Below, piece by piece: positions 44,301-51,331 of a stretch of DNA of 64,000 nucleotides. Position 1 is the first letter of the stretch, and every line of letters begins with the position of its first letter. This DNA is from Epiperipatus broadwayi (Eukaryota > Onychophora > Udeonychophora > Euonychophora > Peripatidae). The position numbers and the translations under genes were made by a program. The notes below the pieces were generated by a model. That model did no database searches. It was not told where the DNA came from and saw only the letters and a list, made by a program, of their open reading frames with translations. Location: contig JAQFVV010000072.1 in NCBI GenBank assembly GCA_028023455.1, forward strand, positions 2,934,501 through 2,998,500, given 5' to 3'.

Positions 44301-47300
44301 TTCCAATATTTTCGTTTTGATTTTTAAAGTGAAAATATATGTTTTGGAATCTTTTTAACACATTTATTTTTTTCAGAAAATATTTGTAAAAAATTATTTT
44401 AGAAGAATGATTCAGATTTAAATAGAAAAATGTACTTTTACATAAAAGCAAATTAACAAAGAAATTATAAAGTTCAGCTGCAATTTAAATGACCTGAAGA
44501 TGATGTACCCAATGGAATAGTGAAGATGAAAATTAAACTTCTGAAAATGAAGATGTAGAAAGTGAAAGTACCATATCTCTGAAGATTTGCAATATATTGA
44601 GTGAGTTTATTGTATTTACATTATTTTCCTATTTAACTACATATATGCATTTTGTATTAAATTCAGAAGTTCAATTTTTTCCTCAATTTTAAGGGCTTAA
44701 AACTTTACTGTGTCTTAAATTTGAGGCATCTTATATTCAAAATAATAGAAGTATTATAAATTACACACTAATCAATCAATTCTTTATTAAGATTATTTCA
44801 AATCATTTATATAGAACTTTGAACTCAAATCAATAAGCTAGATTTAAAAGTAGTTATAGCACAAAAGACAACATCCAAGTACTAAGAAATATCAAAACAT
44901 CAATGAATAAAACTTTTCATTTTACACTGAATTATTTATAAACTTTTCCACGACAATTGGTGATTAAGATTTGGAACATCAAATCAGACCAAAAATATCA
45001 AATTCTGAAAAATATTTATTAAAATGAACAATGTGATTAGATTACATGAAAACATTAAGCATAATAAAAATCTTCAATAAGATGATTTCACCTTTCCAAA
45101 ATACATGGCAGAGAAATTAAATAAATATCAATGGAATCATTGAAAAAAATAGCGGTTAAAACATACTTGGAGGAAACGTACTGCTAGAAAAAATGGCAAT
45201 AGGTAAATAATTGGAATCTTAAACAGGATTTCAAAAAAAAAAGGCTATTTAAAAAAGGAAAGAATGAAATAAATAAATTTTAGTGAATGATGAAAAGATA
45301 AGCTATGAAATGAAGAATACTCCAATGGATAAATAACAGTTGAAAATATTAATAATTGTGTTAATAATGCTAACACTGACAATAATATAATATTCTTTAC
45401 TGGATAGCAAAGACTTGTGGATATCTTTTGCCAAAAATCAGCTCTGAAGAAAAGAGAAGCTAGGGTAATATAATACTGTCCATCAAAACTAGTTTTAATT
45501 AAATAAATGTATGCACAATTTTTTCATCCAGTTCAGAGCATGAAAAATAGAATGTAGATAAAATTCATGATGATCCTAAAGCAAAATCCATTAGAAAGGT
45601 ATAGAGTATTTGTTTATTATGCACTGATACACATGGGCAAGGAGTCATAATAATTTATATTTAAAAACAATATGGATTAAGTAAAGGATTTAAGTTCAAA
45701 AATTAATTAGAAAAAAAAAAATTTAGTATAATAAAAAATTACACACACAAGTTTGTTTTCCTTCACATTCAATTTAAGAAAAAGATAAATAACATCTTGT
45801 CTACCTGCCTTGGAATGAATAGTTTGGTTGATTACAGCATCATACTGAATTCAATAATCACATATCTAAAGATTAACAATTCGAATCTCACATTATAGTT
45901 ACCATCACAGGCCAGCAATACTCATCAAAACAATGTTATCAATATTAACTTGTATGTTATTAGTAAAAAATATATTTGGAAAAATATAGTAAAGTTTAAA
46001 TTGTTCTAATAACATTTAACAATTCAACAAGTCAACGGAAATAGTCTAGCATATATTTATAAATACTCCCTTTTTTTTATCCTATAATTTTGCCATTAGC
46101 AATTTTGTTTTCAAACTTATATGCACACTTAGTAAATATTTTCATTAGCAAAATGAAATATATACTTTTTTTATTAGATTTTCAAATAACTGATAATGAA
46201 ATTTTGGCAATATTTTCCAAGATTTTCAATTTTATAAATATTTTAAAATAGTCGTTATTTGTAGGTTTGTACAGTCAATTTAAACTGATTTTTTCAAAAA
46301 TCTTTTGGTTACTTATTAATAATTTATTTTGTAATGTAATCTAACAATTAAAAGTTTATTTCATATGTATAAACTTTCATTAAATTTTACCTGGATTTTC
46401 ATAATTTTAAATACCTTTGATTCCAATGATCTCTGATATTTCTTAATATTCTAATGGCAGGCAATATCTACATTTTATTCTTTACTAACTTCTACATTCA
46501 AGTTATGCTGTAAATATGGCATTTTGAAATATGATGTTGTACCTTAATAAGAGAAAATGCACTACAATAATCAAATATAAATAGTTAATGATAAAGATGT
46601 CATTGCAAAGTTTTATAAATTTTACAACATGGAAAAGCTATAGCCTATGGACCTACCTATAAATGGCATTATATGCAAGCTAACACTATCCAATATAGAA
46701 AAAGACCCCAATATTATATACAAATGGTATTTGGATGACGTACTAATATGTGCCACAGGAAAAATCATCACACAACTATGCGAATTACTAGAATAAAAAG
46801 CAGCCCTCAAATGGACGAACAAAACACATCTAGGTTTGCAATTTTTATATCTATATATTCAAAGAAATAATAATCAACTAGATTTCATAATTGTAAAGCC
46901 ACTTGAAATTAGAGGCACAATTCTCCCCCAATCCCTCATCCCTATGACACATAAACTCACTGGAATAAAAGGCTTCTTAAAAAGAAATGCTAGACTTTGC
47001 AAATATGAAATAGATAGAAAAGCAAACATAGATGCCTACATAAACAACTTATGCAAAATAAATTATAACAGAAATACTTTACTAAACACAAAAATATTCT
47101 CTAAAAAAATAAATCAACTAATCCAACCCCATGAGGCAAGCAAAATACTCAAAAAGAGATCTTTAAAATCAGTTTACAAATCTTAAAAAAAAAATGTAAA
47201 TTCACTATTTGCTAAAAAAAGTGTGATATTTGTTTTATGTAAATTTTATGTCTCAAATGAAAATAAGATCTTACTTTTATTTGAGACATAAAATTTGCAT

Positions 47301-50025
47301 ATAGCAAATGTCAGACATTTTTTTAAGGAAATAGTGAATTTAAATTTCTTTAAGATTTATAAACTATGATTTTAAAGATCTCTTCATGTGTATTTTAGTT
47401 TCGTAAAATTAAAATCAAGACTGCTAGGAAACTTAATTATAAAATAGCTACTCACTATACATATTTTTATATTAAAAACTATTTTGAATAGTTTAGCGCA
47501 ATTACTGCTCATTCTTTGAAATTATAATTTATTTTCATTTTAAAATTGCAGGAAAACTGAAAAAACTACATGTACCAATACCATCATTCACTGCAGTTTT
47601 ATTTCCTTTTTCAAATAATGTATGTCATGTTATAACTGATAAAAATTATATTTTTTATTAATTTTTTTACTAATAAGACCATTTAATTTTTTTTGCTCAA
47701 TTTATTAGATTGCACAGAAAAAATAAAGGTGTACATTTTTGACGAGGAAAATATAATCAAGAAATGGATTCAATATGTCTCAAAGATTTTACAATTTCAA
47801 GGCCTTCATCCTGAAAACAAACATAAATAATATTAAGTATTCCATTTTAGATTTTTTTATTATTTGATGAATATAATAAATATAATTTATTAATGTGTTT
47901 GTGTTTAGTGATTTTGACTGCATCTATAAAATCAAGCGATTATGTAAAATGTAATTTTGGGTCTCTGATCCAAGTTAGAGGCAACATTATTTTATAGATA
48001 TAATGATTCTCAAAAGGTTTAATAATTTATTAGTGTCTGCATTTGTATAACAAAAACAATGATTTTGACTGCATCTTTAAAATTAGACTATTATAGATAT
48101 GCAATGAAAATTTTAAGAGTAATTATCAGATGCACATAAAGGTTGCAGTTGATGAAGCAATCTTAACATTTACTGAGCATAGTACTATATGACAATATAA
48201 ACTCTTTAAAACTAATAGAGGTTTCAAGTGATGGGTATGTGGTGATAGCCACAATGGTTATGTATGCCACATGGAATTGTATGCAGGCAAAGAATCAAAT
48301 CCGGATTCATGTCTATGCCTTGGTACTCATGATGTGGAGATAGTAGTTTTGTCACATCTTGCATCACATAATTTTAAAGTCTACAGTTAGCAAATGTGCT
48401 ATATGCAAATAAACTATATCTTTGTGGGACAATAAATACAATAGATAATATATCACAGGTGTGCACAAAAAATATAAAATGACGAGAGAAGACTCATTCT
48501 ATCATTGGTGACCTTCAATTTCTAGTTCGGATAGACAAGAAGCCAATTGCAAATGCATATCCACCTTGTAGAAATGATTTATTCTGTGAAATGATTTATT
48601 TTGTATCGTTTATTAGGAAGAATCTTTTTTCTTATAGATAACTTGAAATTTTTTAATTTCTGGGGTACAAGAAAAAATTATGAATTCTTAAGATGGTTCT
48701 CTTTTTGTAAGTTTGGAAGCTATGGATTATCTCACGTAAAAAGTATTATATATGTTTTGAATCAGAATTTTGTGAGGAATACAATAAAATTATCAATGAA
48801 AATGTATTTTAAAACTTAGTTAAGATAAATTAAAAATGAATAAAGTAATACTTTTTTAGGATATTGAAATTCTTTTTTTTTTTCTTAATTTTTTAATGAT
48901 AATCATTATTTTTTCTAGCGATATATTTTTTCTTAGTTTTTCTTGTTTCTATCAATATATAGCTTTTTTCATAATGTTATTAAAACTGAAGTTATTGTGA
49001 AAATTGTATCTCAAATCAATTCTTTAAAAATTCAATATAGTGCTAAACTATCCCATATAGTTAAACTCAGTAATTACTATTATTCTAAAATTAATCATAT
49101 TCCATATATATTTTGCAAAAATAAGTTCGCAATGTTTAGAAATATAAATTTTGAAATATACTTTTACAACTATATAAGTGAATAGTCATTAGATTAATTT
49201 CTCAATATTATACTATACAATACTCCGTATAAGAAAAGAAATTAAGAGGTGTGACAATTTAATTTCTGCATCTTCATAAAATATACATGTGGAAGTGTAC
49301 ATTAATGGCTACTGTCATCTTCAATGTAGTCCCCTAGTGCATCTATACACTGATTAAAACGGTGTTCCCATTTCTGGAGGCATACCTGGAACTCATTTTT
49401 AGGAATACTGTTGAGCTGTCCCACATTCTTTTGGATATCAGTTATAGCAGAAAATCTTCATCCTTTCAGTGAAGGTTTTAATTTTGGAAGTAACTAAAAA
49501 TCATAGGGAGCTAAGTCATTGAATAGGGAGGATGGTCTAGTTGTGTAATTGATATTTTTGATCAAAAAGTCTCACAATGAGCATACTGTGACTCATTTTT
49601 ATACCAAAGAATATGCCCAAGATATTTATCATCTTCTCAAAAGTTAGCTCCGCACTAGATCTAAAATTTACACACATATTAGCTTAAACATGATTTCTGA
49701 TACAATTAAGTCATGGTAACACATGGCCATTTCTGGAAACTGTCACACCTCATATATAAATAAAAAAACAAATTGTTTTCATTTATGTAAATATTAATTA
49801 ATATAATTAAAATAACAATATGTTCTTACCAATAAGATTGCGTGCTAATTCTGCTACAGCTTCACAAATCTTTTTCCTAAGAACTTGTACAGATTCTGGT
49901 TGCTGAACTGTTATCAAAAGCTGTTCTTTAAGAGCATTCTGAGTAGCAGGAGTTAACTTTGGATAAAAATCTTCAAATGTTGATGAGAATAGTCTTCTCA
50001 TTAACAAAGCAACCATCTGACGGAC
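8271..50025 (-). CDS. IPO5: Importin-5 (karyopherin beta-3) gene, nine internal exons
   Basis: Importin-5 is a HEAT-repeat nuclear import receptor that carries ribosomal proteins, histones and other cargo through nuclear pores and releases them on RanGTP binding. Nine exons on the minus strand join in frame: 49830-50025, 43178-43280, 42993-43089, 28932-29036, 28704-28829, 24567-24687, 16998-17085, 12253-12359, 8271-8395 (1,068 nt, 356 codons). Every junction has AG acceptor and GT donor with matching phase. Peptides recognised by family resemblance include [63 protein letters not shown], the acidic stretch [39 protein letters not shown] and [20 protein letters not shown]. The family protein is about 1,100 residues, so roughly a third is here. 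The initial exon (about 45 residues) and all C-terminal exons are not found. Introns range from 88 bp to 14 kb and host all the mobile elements between exons. Confidence 0.95.
9020..9183 (+). repeat. Foldback repeat with hammerhead-like core
   Basis: Arms 9020-9069 and 9133-9183 are near-perfect reverse complements of about 48 bp. Between them the plus strand has CTGATGA (9073-9079), a small stem-loop (ACTG 82-85, loop CTGGA, CAGT 91-94) and GAAA (9096-9099), the order of conserved hammerhead core parts. GAU before the core can pair with AUC at 9125-9127. No convincing stem III or cleavage triplet is seen, so it may be a decayed or unusual ribozyme-bearing Penelope-type end. Confidence 0.5.
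10841..10980 (+). other. Coding-looking island after a 30-bp tandem duplication
   Basis: A duplicated GTTCAATCACTAA...TTTAATCACCAG unit is followed by 25 codons (10903-10977, stop TAG 10978-10980) that read [17 protein letters not shown] and on, far more protein-like than surrounding DNA and directly preceded by AATGCAG, which resembles a splice acceptor. I do not recognise the protein. It could be an old retropseudogene or transposon fragment. Confidence 0.2.
12253..12359 (-). CDS. IPO5: IPO5 exon (visible exon 8)
   Basis: Encodes [20 protein letters not shown] then [15 protein letters not shown]. The block [19 protein letters not shown] is near invariant in importin-5. Acceptor AAAAG is unusually poor in pyrimidines just before AG; donor GTAAGT. 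Phase matches both neighbours. Confidence 0.95.
15154..15549. mobile_element. hAT-type MITE with 8-bp target duplication
   Basis: Ends are inverted repeats CAGGGGTCCCCAACC and GGTTGGGGACCCCTG, typical of hAT elements. It is flanked by a perfect 8-bp direct repeat CCTTAAGT (15146-15153 and 15550-15557), the target size expected for hAT. At 396 bp with no transposase it is non-autonomous. A 30-bp unit (TCAGGTGGC...) is duplicated in tandem at 15203-15262. It lies in an IPO5 intron. Confidence 0.92.
16095..16195 (+). repeat. SINE tail fragment
   Basis: ACAGCATTTTATCATCTGGT and the next 80 bases resemble the tail of the SINE-like repeat at 26580. The tRNA-like head is not visible here. Confidence 0.35.
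16998..17085 (-). CDS. IPO5: IPO5 exon (visible exon 7), acidic loop
   Basis: Encodes [20 protein letters not shown] then EVTDDDSD. The run of acidic residues corresponds to the importin-5 acidic loop implicated in cargo and RanGTP binding (family knowledge). Acceptor TTTTCAG, donor GTAAAT; ends two bases into a serine codon. Confidence 0.94.
17640..18160 (-). mobile_element. RTE element, inverted 5' segment
   Basis: The stretch near 17640-17960 matches the 5' untranslated part of the RTE at 34861-35150 in minus orientation (AAGAAAGACCATG, then TTTCTTGATCTTAAACTCAG), while the coding part that follows from 18161 is in plus orientation. The roughly 400 nt of coding sequence that should lie between the two is missing. 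This is the pattern of 5' inversion with loss at the junction (twin priming) known for LINEs. The 17965-18160 part has no match in the other copies here. Confidence 0.6.
18161..19387 (+). pseudogene. RTE LINE, endonuclease to RT start, decayed
   Basis: Plus-strand translation in several frames matches the RTE protein at 31.8-34.8 kb: a RMARLVIQ-like start, [10 protein letters not shown], then [10 protein letters not shown] (endonuclease catalytic DFN), NSFFEKN, WKHPN and LDYI, then the linker to DDWK. Stops and frameshifts are numerous. It is interrupted at 19388 by a second LINE and continues at 22483. Confidence 0.85.
19388..19655. repeat. Terminal palindrome at 5' end of nested LINE
   Basis: Left arm 19388-19493 and right arm 19530-19655 are reverse complements, including a perfect 34-bp block containing GAAGGCTTGTGCATAAAATC. 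The left arm has about 10 bases deleted. The right arm is part of the LINE's own endonuclease-coding region, so the left arm is an inverted copy of it. Confidence 0.88.
20319..20939 (+). pseudogene. Reverse transcriptase fingers/palm fragment of nested LINE
   Basis: Longest open piece of the nested LINE, 206 codons. It carries RT blocks: [34 protein letters not shown], a degraded QEDFRSDRH (usually Q-GFR), and [14 protein letters not shown] with the first catalytic aspartate. A stop separates it from the next block, LRQGCPKSP, at 20947. It is not functional. Confidence 0.88.
22483..23665 (+). pseudogene. RTE LINE, RT to C-terminus, decayed
   Basis: Continuation of the RTE after the nested insertion: [33 protein letters not shown], a degraded FADD region (LDLADN), LKRLVLIK-like decayed parts and a tail with GATGATAATGAT. 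Very many stops. The RTE 3' end is near 23665. Confidence 0.8.
24567..24687 (-). CDS. IPO5: IPO5 exon (visible exon 6)
   Basis: Encodes [20 protein letters not shown] followed by [20 protein letters not shown]. The motif [13 protein letters not shown] is a strong importin-5 signature. Acceptor TTTTAG, donor GTGAGT; ends one base into a codon (isoleucine completed by the next exon). Confidence 0.95.
24733..24902. repeat. 170-bp foldback repeat
   Basis: Arms 24733-24809 and 24825-24902 are reverse complements of about 77 bp (AAAATAGAAAATC..., ACTAGCCAAAAAA, TTTTACTAAAATTCTT) with a short loop near 24810-24824. The left end lies only about 45 bp from the donor-distal boundary of visible exon 6 (acceptor side). 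No coding capacity; a hairpin MITE or self-folded insertion. Confidence 0.85.
25133..25657. repeat. Foldback element with hammerhead-like remnant
   Basis: Arms of about 120-140 bp (25133-25254 and 25517-25657) are inverted copies; about 260 bp of unrelated sequence lies between. The right arm, plus strand, has CTGAAGA (25569-25575), a stem GATT...AATC around loop TCTAGGGC and AAAA; the left arm, minus strand, keeps GAAA at the matching place (25201-25204) but has lost CTGAAGA. Together they suggest an ancestral CTGAAGA-stem-GAAA core as in Penelope-type hammerheads. Confidence 0.7.
26490..26690 (+). repeat. tRNA-derived SINE remnant
   Basis: Possible A box TAGCTTGACTAC (26501-26512) and a good B box GCTTCGAATCC (26552-26562) followed by a shared tail, ACAGCATTATATCATTTGGT, that also occurs in diverged form near 16100 (ACAGCATTTTATCATCTGGT). 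The spacing is that of a Pol III promoter. Decayed. Confidence 0.5.
28210..28381. repeat. Foldback MITE-like repeat
   Basis: Inverted arms 28240-28286 and 28336-28381 (ATATATTAAGGCT..., GACCATGCGCTT) flank about 50 bp. A third, shorter arm-like piece (GTAAAGCGCATAGTCATTACG) at 28211-28233 lies just outside in the same orientation as the right arm, indicating a nested or repeated insertion. No transposase. Confidence 0.75.
28704..28829 (-). CDS. IPO5: IPO5 exon (visible exon 5)
   Basis: Forty-two complete codons ([20 protein letters not shown]...ENIINLCMK). Acceptor TATAG, donor GTATGT. The sequence [19 protein letters not shown] matches the family pattern at this position. Confidence 0.94.
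28932..29036 (-). CDS. IPO5: IPO5 exon (visible exon 4)
   Basis: Thirty-five complete codons starting [19 protein letters not shown] and ending [10 protein letters not shown], corresponding to the importin-5 HEAT repeat that follows the PGIFGNQQ block. Flanked by AG and GTAATA; phase 0 at both ends, separated by 102 bp from the next exon. Confidence 0.94.
29037..31766. other. IPO5 intron, mostly unrecognised
   Basis: AT-rich sequence in the 14-kb intron. It has a 14-C run at 31073-31086, and ends with GGGCACA (31767-31773), the mirror image of the TGTGCCC start of the large repeats, perhaps a truncated inverted copy. Otherwise only the coding-like segment near 30.3 kb stands out. Confidence 0.45.
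30238..30492 (-). other. Unassigned coding-like segment
   Basis: An 85-codon open frame without an initial methionine reads [20 protein letters not shown] in its middle, then [20 protein letters not shown]. The composition is less AT-rich and more protein-like than the surrounding intron. I do not recognise the family; an old transposon or retropseudogene fragment is likely. Confidence 0.2.
31825..34843 (-). pseudogene. RTE endonuclease-reverse transcriptase, broken by one duplication
   Basis: The likely start is [14 protein letters not shown] at 34843 (conserved in the copy at 53696). In the first open part (34879-32633, 748 codons) an AP-like endonuclease is seen: GTYNCRSL (62-69), GLCEVRR (91-97), QVYAPTSSH (163-171), MGDFNARIG (198-206), [10 protein letters not shown] (266-275), SDHRLVR (290-296). 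RT blocks follow: [11 protein letters not shown] (515-525), [13 protein letters not shown] (577-589), AGFKSGFST (612-620), [13 protein letters not shown] (643-655), GVRQGDSIS (702-710). The second part (32628-31825, 267 codons) starts [19 protein letters not shown] with the catalytic FADD and carries the C-terminal domain ([19 protein letters not shown]). A 58-bp tandem duplication shifts the frame between them. The protein nicks target DNA and copies RNA by target-primed reverse transcription. Confidence 0.93.
32602..32717. repeat. 58-bp tandem duplication in RTE reading frame
   Basis: Two identical 58-bp units, 32602-32659 and 32660-32717, both beginning ACTTAAATACTCTCC. Fifty-eight is not a multiple of three, so the duplication shifts the frame just before the FADD catalytic box. 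Confidence 0.95.
35182..36479. other. Spacer with short hairpin, otherwise unrecognised
   Basis: Holds CCCTTTGAGCCCGAAGAGCC near 35531, which resembles the end of some DNA transposons, and a perfect stem GAGGGCTT/AAGCCCTC with 3-nt loop at 35818-35836 followed by five T. Then low-complexity AT repeats up to the large repeat. Confidence 0.4.
36480..40711 (+). repeat. Large non-coding repeat, copy B (LTR-like)
   Basis: Begins TGTGCCC and ends GGGTACA, a TG...CA inverted terminal pair, between AT-rich flanks (possible 4-bp ATAT duplication, not diagnostic). The 4,232 bp are colinear with copy A at 156-5060, with strongest similarity over the first 100 and last 550 bases (GATATAAAATCCCATATCAT; AGTATTCTTATGCCATTGAG). 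A TATA-box-like TATAAAAG is at 37419-37426. No meaningful reading frame. Either an exceptionally long solo LTR or a large non-autonomous retroelement. Confidence 0.65.
37419..37426 (+). promoter_or_regulatory. TATA-box-like motif in copy B
   Basis: TATAAAAG in a locally GC-richer context (TTCCGG just before, GCTCAGGTCAA just after), as in LTR promoters. Copy A has only a weaker ACTATAAATTGG near 1070. No experimental support. Confidence 0.3.
40712..42992. other. IPO5 intron, nothing recognised
   Basis: AT-rich with long T and A tracts, between copy B and visible exon 3. No transposon ends or coding similarity were seen. Confidence 0.5.
42993..43089 (-). CDS. IPO5: IPO5 exon (visible exon 3)
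   Basis: Encodes [18 protein letters not shown] followed by [12 protein letters not shown], matching the importin-5 block with the near-invariant PGIFGNQQ. Two bases carried from the previous exon complete a threonine codon; the exon ends in phase 0 before GTAAGA. The next intron is 13,956 bp and contains the young RTE element and copy B of the large repeat. Confidence 0.95.
43178..43280 (-). CDS. IPO5: IPO5 exon (visible exon 2)
   Basis: Encodes [20 protein letters not shown]...LRENALHIF. The split aspartate codon with the previous exon (G then AT) restores frame. Acceptor is a T-rich tract plus AG at 43281-43282; donor is GTAAGT. It is separated from the next exon by an intron of only 88 bp. 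Confidence 0.95.
43829..44752. mobile_element. Non-autonomous DNA transposon remnant
   Basis: The left end (GTGCACCCCCTGCC..., then AGCGAGGTGGGTCTTAAATTC) and the right end (TTAAGGGCTTAAAAC, GTGTCTTAAATTTGAGGCATC) have the GTGxGTCTTATATTC style of inverted subterminal repeats seen in widespread animal DNA transposons. An internal unit of about 79 bp (CCAATA...TTGATTTTAAAGTGAAAA) is repeated at about 44227 and 44306. Superfamily not settled; no transposase. Confidence 0.45.
45805..45930 (+). repeat. tRNA-derived SINE remnant
   Basis: A-box-like TAGTTTGGTTGA (45820-45831) and B box AATTCGAATCTC (45878-45889), about 47 bp apart, in a tRNA-like block, followed by CATCACAGGCCAGC. Not a functional tRNA: no acceptor stem could be folded by eye. 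Confidence 0.5.
46610..47190 (+). pseudogene. Penelope-like element reverse transcriptase fragment
   Basis: In one frame with two stops the plus strand reads [19 protein letters not shown], then [15 protein letters not shown] with the YLDD catalytic box (46728-46739), [18 protein letters not shown], and [20 protein letters not shown] then [11 protein letters not shown]. This order (PMGSPLS-like, YxDD, FLDL-like, KPT-like, HxxxK) is that of Penelope-like element RTs, which are telomerase-related. The first half of the RT and the GIY-YIG endonuclease are missing. It lies in an IPO5 intron, antisense to the gene. Confidence 0.85.
47198..47341. repeat. 144-bp hairpin repeat beside Penelope fragment
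   Basis: Arms 47198-47267 and 47270-47341 are reverse complements of about 70 bp (AAATTCACTATTTGCT..., TTTTATGTCTCAAAT) meeting at AAGATCTT. It begins 8 bp after the end of the Penelope-like fragment. Confidence 0.85.
48238..48370 (+). repeat. tRNA-derived SINE remnant
   Basis: TAGCCACAATGG (48246-48257) fits a Pol III A box and GAATCAAATCCGG (48292-48304) a B box, at tRNA spacing. The downstream TGGTACTCATGATGTGG is not tRNA. A short SINE head or decayed tRNA-like unit. Confidence 0.5.
49246..49751 (-). mobile_element. mariner deletion derivative, copy 1
   Basis: Inverted ends GAGGTGTGACA and TGTCACACCTC bound 506 bp. The minus strand reads [18 protein letters not shown] then [20 protein letters not shown], the C-terminus of a mariner transposase. 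The catalytic domain is deleted, so it can only be mobilised in trans. It starts 78 bp beyond the donor of visible IPO5 exon 1. Confidence 0.88.
49830..50025 (-). CDS. IPO5: IPO5 exon (visible exon 1), HEAT repeats 1-2 region
   Basis: Begins with an intact codon ([13 protein letters not shown]) after a TATAG acceptor at 50026-50027 and ends one base into a codon before the donor GTAAGA (49829 downward). The product continues through [16 protein letters not shown], the most diagnostic importin-5 block here. The phase-0 start implies an upstream exon ending in an intact codon; I could not find it to the right, so it lies in a sequence I did not recognise or beyond the window. Confidence 0.95.
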
Positions 50026-50791
50026 CTATAAAATGCAAAATAATGTGATCGTGTGTGTTCAGATATATGTACACACCCACAGAAGAGAATCTTCTTGACA
50101 CATCTATCTCATTAAAACTATAGTAGTGTTTACTCTTTATTATTGATATTTTAAATATTTATTTTATTTGCAAGCAAAAAAACGCATAATTACAGATTTG
50201 AATATATATTTACAATTACATATAAATAATTACTTTTGTCAAAATAAAAATTAGTAATGAATAATGCACTTTAACCATTATTTTATTAATGCACATCCAT
50301 AAGTCATACACACAAGTTACACATGTATTAAACATTTACCATAGAATCATTAACACATCAGCAGAATACTCAAAAAGTCGATATTCAAATTCATGAAATT
50401 TATTGCCCTGCATAGTTCAATGCAGTTGGACTGTCAGGGCTTAGAACTCAAAGACCATGGATTGCTTCTTAATATTATCACTTTTATTGTTTGAATTTTA
50501 TATGAACTCCCAAGCAATAAATCGTTCGATTACTAATTTGCTTTATTTAAAAATAGCAAGTGCTACTTACTTAAAAACAGTTTTAAAAAATCAATTTTTA
50601 ATTTTTCAGTAATATTATAATAGACTGATTAGAATAATGAATCCTCTTATTATTTTCCATTAAAATAAATGATAATACTTCACATTTTAAGTTTGCTCCT
50701 TATATTTAATTATAATATATATTTATTGTGCCTTTTGTAATATCAAATGACATTCATACTGACTTCAGTTCGATACTATTACAATATATAT

Positions 50792-51331
50792 GAGGTGTGA
50801 CATTTTAATTCCTGGGATTATTGTGTGATACCATTGTGACCTAAATGTATCAAAATCATGAGTATTGAATATGCATGTTTCAACATGATTAAGCTAATAC
50901 GTGTGTAAATTTTAAGCTAATAGAACTAGTTGTTAACTATTGAGAAAATAAATATCCAAGGGCAAGTTTTGGTGCAAAAATGGATCATAGTGCGCTCATT
51001 GAGAAAACTTTTTGGCAAAAAATCAATTATACAACTAGACCATCCTGCCTATTCATCTGACTGACTTAGTTCCCTGTGATTTTAGGTTATTTCTAAAATT
51101 TAAGTGCACTAAAAGAAAGACTATTTTCTACTGTAACTGATATCCAAAGAAATGTGAGACAGCTGCTCAACAGTATTCTGAAAATGAGTTCCAAATATGC
51201 TTCCAGAAAAGGGAGCATTGTTTTAATCCCTGTAATGATGCACAAAGGAATTACTTTAAAGGTGACAGTAGTGTACACTTCCACTGTATATTTTATGAAG
51301 GTGAATTCTGGGAATTAAAGTGGCACACCTC
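50792..51331 (+). mobile_element. mariner deletion derivative, copy 2
   Basis: Ends GAGGTGTGACATTTTAATTC and the reverse complement GAGGTGTGCCACTTTAATTC match over about 28 bp. The plus strand carries the same decayed transposase C-terminus (VISKI, DIQKNV-like) and the same internal deletion junction (GTGTGTAAATTTTA) as copy 1. Orientation is opposite to copy 1, about 1 kb away, with the exon between. It interrupts a short TGTGCCTTTTGTAATATCAA stretch (50727) that resembles the start of the large repeats. Confidence 0.88.

Noticed and set aside
44122-44451. 109-codon minus-strand frame
   Set aside because: Falls in a DNA transposon remnant with an internal 79-bp repeat; no recognisable domain.
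48601-49185. Two plus-strand frames of 72 and 80 codons
   Set aside because: AT-driven frames rich in F, N, K, I and Y; no similarity recognised.
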